Assembly (NCBI GenBank): GCA_028278625.1
Contig: JANQDY010000263.1
Location: 1 to 16,098, forward strand
Source: Thermodesulfobacteriota bacterium
GTDB taxonomy: Bacteria; Desulfobacterota; DSM-4660; Desulfatiglandales; Desulfatiglandaceae
Reading direction: 5' to 3'
Length of the DNA: 16,098 bases
The notes beneath the pieces are model-generated. The model did not search any database, had not been told where the DNA came from, and was given only the letters and a program-made list of their open reading frames with translations. A program made the position numbers and the translations under genes. This document shows positions 1 to 6,441 of this stretch, piece after piece (the stretch's first letter is position 1; every line of letters begins with the position of its first letter).

Positions 1-461
1 CCCTTCAATCCGCCTACCCGGGCTGGCTTGAGTTTCCGGACCGGACGATGCGGGTCGAGGAACTGTCCGGACATGAAAAGACCTGGCACAATCACGATCA
101 TTACCGCATAAGGACCGCGCCCGCCAACCATACGCCCCAAAGTCTGGCCTACAGACTGGAGGACGACACCGGAAAAGCGGTTGTCGTCTCGGGAGATACG
201 GCTTACAGTGAATCGGTCATCGAGCTGGCAAAGGGAGCCCATATTCTGGTTCTTGAAGCCGCCCTTCCGGACCATCAACCAATGGACGGCCATTTAACCC
301 CTTCCCAAGCCGGCCGGATGGCCAGCCTCGCCAAGGTTAAGCGGCTCGTTCTGACCCATTTCTATCCGGAGTGTCTGAGAACGGACATTGCCGCACAATG
401 CCGGAATACATGGCCGGGTGAACTGACCCTGGGAGAAGATCTGCTCCGGATCCGTGTCTGA
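1..461 (+). CDS. Metallo-beta-lactamase-fold hydrolase, RNase Z-like (5' truncated)
   Basis: The reading frame is open to the left edge, in phase from base 3, so the start lies outside the window. The first ATG at 48 is probably internal. About 152 residues are visible and they form the C-terminal half of a metallo-beta-lactamase fold. Seen directly: an APANHTP segment with a metal-ligand type His, then SLAYR, then VVSGDTAYS with the conserved GDT Asp, then DGHLTPSQAG, and finally LTHFYP with a late His. This order (His, GDT, HLT, THF/Y) matches the ribonuclease Z / arylsulfatase-like branch that binds two zinc ions. Whether it matures tRNA 3' ends or is a general MBL hydrolase cannot be told without the N-terminal HxHxDH motif. 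The gene converges on the polyprenyl synthase with a 14-bp gap. Confidence 0.8.
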   Translation, partial: LQSAYPGWLEFPDRTMRVEELSGHEKTWHNHDHYRIRTAPANHTPQSLAYRLEDDTGKAVVVSGDTAYSESVIELAKGAHILVLEAALPDHQPMDGHLTPSQAGRMASLAKVKRLVLTHFYPECLRTDIAAQCRNTWPGELTLGEDLLRIRV

Positions 462-475
462 AGCTGACCCTCACA

Positions 476-1453
476 TCAATAAGTGCGGTGGATAATATAC
501 TGAATAAGGGTGAGCAGTTTTTCCTTTGCTGCGGAATCGGGAAACATCTTAAGATGCGCGGCCGCGTCATCCACAAACCCCTGGGCTTCATTTATGATTC
601 TTTCAAAAACCCCGGCCGATCTCACCTGTTCCAGAAGCGTCTGGTAAGCCGCCTTATCGGTTGCCCGGTTTTCAAACAAGGCCGCGAATTCCTTCCTTTC
701 ATCCGGATCGAGACCTGCCAGCGTATAGATGAGGGGAAGCGTTATTTTCCCTTCCAGCAGGTCCTTTCCAACGGGTTTTCCGAATTGTTCCTCCGAGGAT
801 GTGTAGTCCAACAGATCATCCACCAATTGAAACGCAATCCCCACGGACCGACCGAATCCCGAGAGAGACGATTCCGCATGAGCCCCCTTTCCTGAAACAA
901 TCGCTCCGCAACCGCAGGCCGCCGAAATCAGAACGGCGGTCTTGGCGGTAATGATTTCCATGTAACGGTCACGGTCGATTTCCAAATCGTTGGTGTGAAC
1001 CAGTTCCAGGATCTGGCCTTCCGACATGTTCATGGTGGCTTCGGTGAGCTTGGAGATAAAGGGGACGCTACCGGCTGAAACGGCGATGGACAGCGCTTTG
1101 GAAAAGAGAAAATCCCCCTGCAACACCGCCGCCTGATTTCCCCATATGCTGTTTGAGGAAGGTTTTCGCCGTCTGGTTTCGGCATTATCCAGAACATCAT
1201 CGTGAAGAAGGGAAGACGTGTGAATATATTCAAACACGGTGGAGAGAAAATACAGATCATCACCCTCATAATCGCATAACCGGGAAGAAAGTACAAAGAT
1301 GAGCGGCCTGAGCCGTTTCCCCAGCCCCAGCAGGGCATACTTTCCAATTTCTCTGACCAGTGGCACCCGGGAATCAAAAACCTTGTTCAGCTCCTCATTG
1401 ATTCTTTCGAAATGCGATTCAAAAATCGCAAAGTTTGGCATTTCCGCATTCAT
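476..1453 (-). CDS. Long-chain polyprenyl diphosphate synthase (IspB-like)
   Basis: Condenses isopentenyl diphosphate onto an allylic primer to make a long all-trans prenyl diphosphate, most likely the menaquinone side chain. From the chosen start (325 aa) the landmarks are GKRLRP (45-50), the first Asp-rich motif DDVLD (85-89) followed by RRR, and the second Asp-rich motif in FQLVDDLLDY (212-216 for the Asps). The residues at positions -4 and -5 before the first DDxxD are small (Ser, Ser, in HTSSLLHDD). By established knowledge this favours long chains (roughly C35-C45) over farnesyl or geranylgeranyl; the exact length is not readable. The frame stays open to an ATG at 1546 (356 aa), but a promoter-like -10 box sits two bases upstream of that ATG, which would place it at or before the transcript start. 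The ATG at 1453 gives the usual family length. No start has a strong ribosome-binding site. Confidence 0.9.
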   Translation of the reverse strand: MNAEMPNFAIFESHFERINEELNKVFDSRVPLVREIGKYALLGLGKRLRPLIFVLSSRLCDYEGDDLYFLSTVFEYIHTSSLLHDDVLDNAETRRRKPSSNSIWGNQAAVLQGDFLFSKALSIAVSAGSVPFISKLTEATMNMSEGQILELVHTNDLEIDRDRYMEIITAKTAVLISAACGCGAIVSGKGAHAESSLSGFGRSVGIAFQLVDDLLDYTSSEEQFGKPVGKDLLEGKITLPLIYTLAGLDPDERKEFAALFENRATDKAAYQTLLEQVRSAGVFERIINEAQGFVDDAAAHLKMFPDSAAKEKLLTLIQYIIHRTY

Positions 1454-1548
1454 CTTTGTGTTTTCTGGAAATCCTTTTCCCCTCCACTCGGAATGATTGA
1501 TCCTTGGCACATGCATCGTGCCGTACCGCTTCACAAGTTTAATCATTT

Positions 1549-1577
1549 ATAATAAATTAAGTGGGTCGCGATTACAA
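1549..1577 (-). promoter_or_regulatory. Sigma70-type promoter for the polyprenyl synthase gene
   Basis: On the minus strand there is TTGTAA (1577-1572), a 17-bp spacer, and TATTAT (1554-1549). The -10 box matches 5 of 6 consensus positions and the -35 box 4 of 6. Transcription would begin around 1541, just inside the longest reading frame, so this element argues for a downstream translation start. It is a prediction from sequence only. Confidence 0.45.
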
Positions 1578-1634
1578 CTTAATTTTCGCACTTTCGGAAG
1601 CCGGCTCCCGCCCATGAGGTCCCACGGCCCGGCC

Positions 1635-1668
1635 TGATATTCACCCGGCCTCCGGCCGGATCATATCA
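1635..1668. repeat. Nested inverted repeat in the 1547-1882 intergenic region
   Basis: TGATAT (1635-1640) pairs with ATATCA (1663-1668), and inside it CCGGCC (1645-1650) pairs with GGCCGG (1654-1659) around a TCC loop. A small internal loop (TCAC against ATC) separates the two stems. No T-run follows on either strand, so it does not look like a standard intrinsic terminator. The surrounding 336-bp gap lies between divergent genes and otherwise shows only the two promoter candidates; no coding frame of note was seen. Confidence 0.45.
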
Positions 1669-1790
1669 ACACCGAAAGCACCGATGATTGCGGCATTTAC
1701 ACCGGATAATCAATGCGTTGCCGTGGCCGGGCCCGAACGCCTCACCAAATCTCCTCAATCAATATCACTATTATGACACTCAATCGTCCA

Positions 1791-1819
1791 TTGACAGGGC
1801 CAAGAATTTCATTTATTTT
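1791..1819 (+). promoter_or_regulatory. Sigma70-type promoter for the DUF5522-type gene
   Basis: A perfect TTGACA (1791-1796) is separated by exactly 17 bp from TATTTT (1814-1819), which matches 4 of 6 -10 positions. The expected start near 1826 would leave a leader of about 57 nt before the ATG at 1883. Confidence 0.4.
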
Positions 1820-1882
1820 CGGGGCTGATTTGAATTTGCCGAAATATCCCACAATATTTCGACGGATCTTCTTCTGATAAGG

Positions 1883-2095
1883 ATGATTGTTTTGGAGTTG
1901 GTTGAACGCCTGAAAATCGATCATTACACCGATCAAAACGGCAACATGGTATTCACCGAAAAATTCCTGATAAAGCGAGGGGTTTGCTGTGGGCTCGGCT
2001 GCAGGCACTGTCCCTACTTTCCAAAGCATCAGACGGGCAACAAGGGATTATCCGACGGACTGAAAGAACACTCTAAACCCTCGGCCGAATTTTGA
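1883..2095 (+). CDS. Small Cys-rich DUF5522-type protein
   Basis: A 70-residue protein. Residues 13-49 run HYTDQNGNMVFTEKFLIKRG, then CCGLGCRHCPY with Cys at 35, 36, 40 and 43. The pattern of an acidic/aromatic start, a vFTe strand, RGxCC, and GCRHCPY is that of the short DUF5522 family as I recall it. The four clustered Cys suggest a metal or Fe-S site, but no function is established. The ATG at 1883 lacks a clear ribosome-binding site (GATAAGG directly abuts it), so the start is the weakest part; in-frame TTG codons follow close by. It is preceded by a good promoter-like element. A reading frame on the opposite strand (1742-2029) is its shadow and is not called. Confidence 0.75.
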   Translation: MIVLELVERLKIDHYTDQNGNMVFTEKFLIKRGVCCGLGCRHCPYFPKHQTGNKGLSDGLKEHSKPSAEF

Positions 2096-2121
2096 CATGC
2101 TTTTAAGATACCACCTGTATC
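2092..2121 (+). promoter_or_regulatory. Possible promoter of the MalT-like regulator
   Basis: TTGACA (2092-2097) overlaps the stop codon of the preceding gene and is a perfect -35 box. At 18 bp spacing lies TGTATC (2116-2121), only 3 of 6 at the -10. It abuts the inverted repeat at 2119-2146, as expected if that repeat is an operator. Confidence 0.3.
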
Positions 2122-2146
2122 CTGAAATATTTCAACCATTCAGGAT
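2119..2146. promoter_or_regulatory. Overlapping palindromes, candidate operator upstream of the MalT-like regulator
   Basis: Two palindromic signals share bases. ATCCTGAA (2119-2126) is a perfect inverted repeat of TTCAGGAT (2139-2146) across 12 bp. TGAAATATTTCA (2123-2134) is a perfect 12-bp palindrome using the same left arm. No T-run follows, so termination is unlikely. Its place, about 57 bp before the regulator's ATG and against a promoter-like -10, suggests a regulator binding site. The core TGAA-N4-TTCA resembles the centre of Rex-type sites, but the outer bases do not match. Confidence 0.45.
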
Positions 2147-2202
2147 GCAAGTATTAAATACAACGCGTGAGAAAGTGATTTTATTGTTCTTCAGTCCATA
2201 TC

Positions 2203-4911
2203 ATGAACAATACTGACTATCCACTATCAGCGACCAAACTTCATATCCCCGAACCACGACCCGACCTGGTTCCAAGGAAAGCTCTCATCGAACGCCTAAA
2301 TGAAGGCATCAGTCGCAAGTTGACGCTGATTTCGGCACCGGCCGGTTTTGGAAAGACAACGATTCTAAGTGAATGGATCTATCAGACCCAACGACCGGTC
2401 GCCTGGATTTCACTGGACAATAGCGATAACGATCCCGTCCGTTTAACGAGATATGCCATTGCGGCTTTGCAGAAAATTAAACCGAAAATCGGGGCAACCG
2501 CTCTGAGCCTGGTCCGGTTGTCCCAGCCACCGCCCTACGATGCGATCATTCATAACCTGGTCCGGGAGATCGAAAACGTTCCCCAAGATATCGTGCTGGT
2601 TTTTGATGACTATCATGTCATCGACACGGAACAAACACATCAACTCGTCGAACTGTTGTTGAACAATTTGCCTCCGCAACTGCACCTTGCGCTGGCAACC
2701 CGCGTCGATCCTCCTCTGCCGCTCGCGCGCATGCGGGTAAGGAATCAATTGACCGAGTTTCGCGTGTCTGACCTCTCCTTTACGGAAGATGAAACCACGC
2801 GGTTTTTTAATACGGTAATGAACCTGAATCTTTCAAATCAGGATATCGCGATACTTAAATGCCGTACCGAGGGTTGGATTGCCGGATTGCAGCTGGCTGC
2901 GTTGTCGATGCAAGGCCGTAGCGACATTCCGCGTTTCATAAAAACATTCGCCGGTGACAACCGTTTCATTGTCGATTACCTGGTCGAAGAGGTGTTAAAC
3001 CTTCAGCCTGTGGATTTGCAAGATTTTCTACTCCGTACGTCAATCCTTAACCGTTTGTCCGAACCGCTTTGTGATTATGTTACAAACCGACAAGGCAGTC
3101 AGAAAATCTTGGAGGATCTGGAAAAAGCCAATCTTTTCATCGTTCCCTTGGACAACAAACGGAACTGGTATCGATATCATCATCTATTCGCCGATCTGCT
3201 CCGGCAAAGACTAAAGCAAAAAGAGCAGGACATGGTGAGCAGGCTGCATACTAGAGCGAGCGAGTGGCTCCACGCCAATGATTTCATAGAAGATGCCATC
3301 GATTACGCACTTGTCGCCGGAGACTTTCATCGCGCCGTCCGGTTAATCGAGGGATTCATTGATACCAAGTGGCATGGTGTTCAGCAGGTCATGCTGTTCA
3401 AGTGGTTGGATCAATTGCCGGATGAATGTATATTAAACAAACCGGAACTTGGCATATATCACGCCCGCCTAATGTTTGAAAGCGGCAGGCAGGAGGCCGC
3501 TGAGAAGCGGATAGACCAAATTGAAAGAAGATATGTCAATGCGCCGGAGCGTCGACAAAAGAACATTGGGGAAAAATCCAATGCATCCGAAAATCCGGAA
3601 AAAATTGTTCTAAAAGGAAGGATAGCGGCTATCCGTGCATATATAGCGAGCCGAAAAGGAGATACCCACGATGTTCCAAAATACGCCGAAGAGGCTCTCG
3701 CCTATCTACCAGATGATGACTTTGCCTTGCGTGCCATTGTAGCACTTTCCTCCGGTATTGCCTCTCATGTTGCGGGAGATTCAACTGCTGCCTTGAGAGC
3801 TCACGCCGAGGCTGAAGCCGCCGCCAGAGAATCCGGTAATGTTTACTTTTATGTGATGGCCAAGATCAGGCGAATCATGGAAATGAAGAATACCGGCCGG
3901 CTTTCAGAGGCTATTGAGATATGCCGGGAGCTGTTGGCGGAAGTCAGGGAACGGTATTCGTCTTTTGAGGTCGCCTCGGGCCAAGTCTACGGTGTTCGGG
4001 GTGAACTCCTGTATGAATTAAACGACCTGGGAGAAGCGCTCGGTTGCACGGAAAAAAGTATCGAACTCATTGAGCAGGGGCACGACGTTGGCGTTCTCGG
4101 ATACCGTTATTGCTGCTTGGTGAAGATTCTTTGCTCCAAAGGAGACGTTGCGGCCGCACGAGAAATCGGCAGAACATCGGACCGTCTGGTGCGGGACGCA
4201 GTCGTTCCACCATGGATAATGAGTCAGATAAGGGCCGCAAAAGGCAAATTATGGCTAAAAGAGGGTAATCTAAAGGCTTTAGAAAACTGGGTCGACAAAT
4301 GGGGGTTGAAACCCGATGACGGCAATATAATGGCCCGTGAATCGGAATATCTGCTCTTTTCTCGATTTCTCATTGCACAACGCCGGTTCAAAGATGCCCT
4401 GAGTCTACTATATCGATTGATCGATCAAGAAAAAAAGGGAGGGCGGGTCATCAGCCAAATTGAAGCCCTTTTGATTCAGGCGACAGCTTTTTCGCAACAA
4501 CATAAGATGGTTGAAGCGACGGATGCCATCAGGAAAGCACTATCCCTGGCTGAACCGGGAGGGTATGTGCGCCTGTTTGTTGACGAAGCGCAAAACATAA
4601 ATGAACTTCTGGAAAAGGGCCTTGATACTGGTGACAATATCTCGAAGGTTTTTGTTAGGAAACTGCTTACCGCAAGAAAATTGAGCCAGGCAATTTTAAA
4701 CGATCGTTCCCCGGTCCAACCATTGAGTGACCGGGAACTCGAGGTGCTCAGGTTCGTTGCCGCGGGGCTGCCGAATAAAAAGATCACTGAGGCGCTTTTC
4801 ATCTCATTGAGCACCGTAAAAACACACATGCGGAATATTTATGGAAAGCTGGAAGTCCACAGCCGCACCGAGGCGGTCGCCAAGGCAAAAGATCTGAGAA
4901 TTTTAAACTAG
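2203..4911 (+). CDS. MalT-like LuxR-family transcriptional regulator (LAL type)
   Basis: A 902-residue cytoplasmic signal-transduction ATPase and transcription activator of the large ATP-binding LuxR (MalT/STAND) class. Residues 10-25 carry the typical ATKLHIPEPRPDLVPR start. Walker A is APAGFGKTT (45-53), Walker B is IVLVFDDYH (130-138), and ATRVDPPLPLARMR (165-178) is the typical sensor region of this family. Residues about 350-830 are an alpha-helical, TPR-like ligand-sensing region. The C-terminal LuxR helix-turn-helix starts at LSDRELEVLR (841) and includes STVKTHMRNIYGKL. The length agrees with MalT (about 900 aa). No Shine-Dalgarno sequence precedes the ATG, which suggests weak or leaderless translation; the N-terminal motif position supports the start. 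The inducer and targets are not readable. The next two genes, a small conserved protein and a secreted protein, are the likeliest local targets. Confidence 0.93.
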   Translation: MNNTDYPLSATKLHIPEPRPDLVPRKALIERLNEGISRKLTLISAPAGFGKTTILSEWIYQTQRPVAWISLDNSDNDPVRLTRYAIAALQKIKPKIGATALSLVRLSQPPPYDAIIHNLVREIENVPQDIVLVFDDYHVIDTEQTHQLVELLLNNLPPQLHLALATRVDPPLPLARMRVRNQLTEFRVSDLSFTEDETTRFFNTVMNLNLSNQDIAILKCRTEGWIAGLQLAALSMQGRSDIPRFIKTFAGDNRFIVDYLVEEVLNLQPVDLQDFLLRTSILNRLSEPLCDYVTNRQGSQKILEDLEKANLFIVPLDNKRNWYRYHHLFADLLRQRLKQKEQDMVSRLHTRASEWLHANDFIEDAIDYALVAGDFHRAVRLIEGFIDTKWHGVQQVMLFKWLDQLPDECILNKPELGIYHARLMFESGRQEAAEKRIDQIERRYVNAPERRQKNIGEKSNASENPEKIVLKGRIAAIRAYIASRKGDTHDVPKYAEEALAYLPDDDFALRAIVALSSGIASHVAGDSTAALRAHAEAEAAARESGNVYFYVMAKIRRIMEMKNTGRLSEAIEICRELLAEVRERYSSFEVASGQVYGVRGELLYELNDLGEALGCTEKSIELIEQGHDVGVLGYRYCCLVKILCSKGDVAAAREIGRTSDRLVRDAVVPPWIMSQIRAAKGKLWLKEGNLKALENWVDKWGLKPDDGNIMARESEYLLFSRFLIAQRRFKDALSLLYRLIDQEKKGGRVISQIEALLIQATAFSQQHKMVEATDAIRKALSLAEPGGYVRLFVDEAQNINELLEKGLDTGDNISKVFVRKLLTARKLSQAILNDRSPVQPLSDRELEVLRFVAAGLPNKKITEALFISLSTVKTHMRNIYGKLEVHSRTEAVAKAKDLRILN

Positions 4912-4978
4912 TTAGGCCATAATCCGCCCTACCGCAGTTTGCCTTTTCTCTGCTGCCTGCTACTTTTACACCAAAAAA

Positions 4979-5009
4979 TCATCCCTTAAAATCATCCTTT
5001 TGGATGATT
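4979..5009. promoter_or_regulatory. Cluster of three MalT-box-like hexamers with a perfect hairpin
   Basis: GGATGA occurs three times in 29 bp: on the minus strand at 4979-4984 and 4992-4997 (start-to-start 13 bp, direct repeats), and on the plus strand at 5002-5007. The last two form a perfect 8-bp inverted repeat, AATCATCC-TTTT-GGATGATT (4990-5009). E. coli MalT boxes have the core GGA(T/G)GA, so this is a plausible binding array for the adjacent MalT-like regulator. No T-run follows the hairpin, so termination is a weaker alternative. Confidence 0.45.
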
Positions 5010-5036
5010 ACAGCCTCATTTGCGTGCCTTAATATG

Positions 5037-5048
5037 GGTTTCGAAACC
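5037..5048. promoter_or_regulatory. Perfect 12-bp palindrome GGTTTCGAAACC
   Basis: GGTTTCGAAACC is its own reverse complement, and the pairing extends to TAT/ATA flanks if one G is bulged. It lies 28 bp before the start of the small gene at 5076, between the MalT-box-like cluster and the ribosome-binding site, so it may be an operator or a leader hairpin. Confidence 0.35.
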
Positions 5049-5075
5049 ATAGGAATTTCATGAGGAACCAGGAAC

Positions 5076-5336
5076 ATGATGACGCCAACCGCATCGCACG
5101 GACCAGCGGACTATCAAATAATCGTCAAAGGAAAACTGGGAGACCAATGGTCGGATTGGTTTGCGGGCATGACGATCGCATCCGATGGCGACATAACCAT
5201 CTTGACCGGCACCCATATGGACCAATCGGCATTGCATGGGCTGCTGGTTCGAATTCGTGACCTGGGATTACCGCTGATATCCGTTGAACGCATTGAGGAT
5301 CCTTTGCCCCGGAATGGTGAATCGCTCGATTTGTAG
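5076..5336 (+). CDS. Small conserved partner protein of MalT-like regulators
   Basis: An 86-residue acidic protein with no Cys and no membrane segment. Residues 13-71 show the recognisable layout: YQIIVKGKLGDQWSDWFAGM, then a short ITILTG strand, then DQSALHGLLVRIRDLGLPLISVERIE. As I recall, small proteins with WSxWFxG, DQaALHGLL and RDLGLPLxSV patterns occur commonly as uncharacterised proteins, often near large LuxR-type regulators. Its position 164 bp after the MalT-like regulator fits this. AGGA lies a few bases upstream of an ATGATG doublet, so 5076 or 5079 could be the start. A modulator of the regulator is a guess; nothing in the sequence shows an activity. Confidence 0.75.
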   Translation: MMTPTASHGPADYQIIVKGKLGDQWSDWFAGMTIASDGDITILTGTHMDQSALHGLLVRIRDLGLPLISVERIEDPLPRNGESLDL

Positions 5337-5549
5337 TTATCCACAACCACCTGGTTTTTGTTGGATATGACAAGCATGATTGAAAGGAGGGTGAGAAAGC
5401 AGAATAACGGAAAAGCATCAGAAACTTTGCTAGAAATTGAAAATTGCCGTTGTGCCGTCATTTCGAACATGCGGCGAGGGAAGAATGCCGTCTTGTGCGG
5501 CGCGACTATTTGAACGGATTTATTTTAGAATGTCTGGAGGATTGAGAAA

Positions 5550-6011
5550 ATGAAAAAAAGCTTAATGAGTTTATCCATTGCCGTGTTTGTTCTGTTTTCG
5601 GTGTTCAGCACCAATGCTCAGAGCGGTGAATACCTGGGAGAATTCTGCTGGGATGTCAGCATTGATCTTTTTGGGGGAATGACTGGAGAAGCGCGCCTGG
5701 GCATTACCCACATGGGAGAAGCCCATTACTCAGTGTCCGGCATCGGCAGCCTGAAAAATGAAACCTTTGAAAATTCAGGTCCGGTAACGGGGAGCGTGGA
5801 ACTGGTCGGGGAGTCTTTTAATATGTTGCTCAATTTTGTGGTAACCACATACCCGACAATACCCTATGCTTCCCAAAATGCCATGCTCATCAATCTGGAC
5901 GCCAATCTTAACGGAACTGTTTCCGGTGTAACCATTGGAAATGGGTCTGTTCTGGGCTTTTCGGATATTCAGTCTTTTCAGGGTACGGTAACCTATAAGC
6001 CCTGCCCGTAA
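5550..6011 (+). CDS. Small secreted protein of unknown function
   Basis: 153 residues with a clear Sec signal peptide: MKKS, a hydrophobic core at 7-19, and a likely cut after TNA (residue 23). The mature part is about 130 residues, polar, rich in Gly, Ser, Thr and Asn with alternating hydrophobics, which suggests a mainly beta fold. Two Cys (C33 in EFCWD and C152 in KPCP) could join the ends by a disulfide. I recognise no family. GGAGG at 5536-5540 gives ideal spacing to the ATG, so the start is firm. It follows the MalT-like regulator and its small partner, and is closed by a strong hairpin at 6033-6061. The 213 bp before it hold no convincing gene. Confidence 0.75.
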   Translation: MKKSLMSLSIAVFVLFSVFSTNAQSGEYLGEFCWDVSIDLFGGMTGEARLGITHMGEAHYSVSGIGSLKNETFENSGPVTGSVELVGESFNMLLNFVVTTYPTIPYASQNAMLINLDANLNGTVSGVTIGNGSVLGFSDIQSFQGTVTYKPCP

Positions 6012-6032
6012 CGGACTTTTTAAAAATCCCTC

Positions 6033-6061
6033 TTTCCCATGGCACTGGGCCATGGGAAAGG
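6033..6061 (+). terminator. Perfect 12-bp hairpin after the secreted-protein gene
   Basis: CTTTCCCATGGC (6033-6044) and GCCATGGGAAAG (6050-6061) are exact reverse complements around a 5-nt loop, beginning 22 bp after the stop codon. There is no T-run on the plus-strand side; on the minus strand the stem is followed after a few bases by a run of five T. A transcript-end or mRNA-stabilising hairpin is likely, though it is not a canonical intrinsic terminator. Confidence 0.55.
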
Positions 6062-6441
6062 CGACCCTCAGGACCCTTACGCCAATTCTCCAACATACTT
6101 CACGCAGGCCAAACATTAAAGCTAGAGCTACAACCTCAAAATATTATCTCTGACAATCCGGGCTTTTGCGGCCGGATGTTATGTGCATTTCATGTTTCGT
6201 TTTTTTGTTTTTCTCATCGTTGACAAATCCCCGAACATGGTTCAGGATGAGACCGTAACAGAGGATTTTCAGTGAGCATGAAGAGCGTCCGGAAAGCGTC
6301 ATTTTTGCTGTCGAAATTCTGTACCTATTAAGGCATACCTCCAAATCTCACATTTGCCGGAATGAGAATCCAGAAGGCCTGAAGTCTTTAGTCGAATGCT
6401 GAAACAAATCAGATTGGGTGTAAGCAGGGGGTTGAGTAAGA
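6062..6441. other. Non-coding gap before the rhodanese-ferritin gene
   Basis: No convincing gene lies here; a 66-codon minus-strand frame (6144-6344) has no recognisable features. It holds a short inverted repeat, ATCCGG (6156-6161) with CCGGAT (6172-6177), then a T-rich stretch from about 6198. A perfect -35 TTGACA sits at 6220-6225 with a poor -10 (CAGGAT at 17 bp). TTCAGGATG at 6241-6249 repeats nine bases seen in the right arm of the palindrome at 2139-2147. A promoter for the next gene is expected here but not clearly identified. Confidence 0.4.

Noticed and set aside
1742..2029. Minus-strand 95-codon frame.
   Set aside because: It lies antisense to the DUF5522-type gene, whose Cys motif is clearly conserved, so it is a shadow frame.
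4990..5009. The 8-bp hairpin as an intrinsic terminator of the MalT-like regulator gene.
   Set aside because: No T-run follows on the plus strand, and its arms are made of GGATGA hexamers, so a binding site is the better reading.
5380..5515. Possible 45-codon gene from the ATG at 5380, within the gap before the secreted-protein gene, with a GGAGGG tract nearby.
   Set aside because: The GGAGGG lies inside the frame, not before its ATG, no suitable start follows the tract, and the predicted peptide shows no recognisable features.
6144..6344. Minus-strand 66-codon frame in the non-coding gap.
   Set aside because: Low-complexity, basic translation with no motif, no ribosome-binding site noted and no neighbour context.
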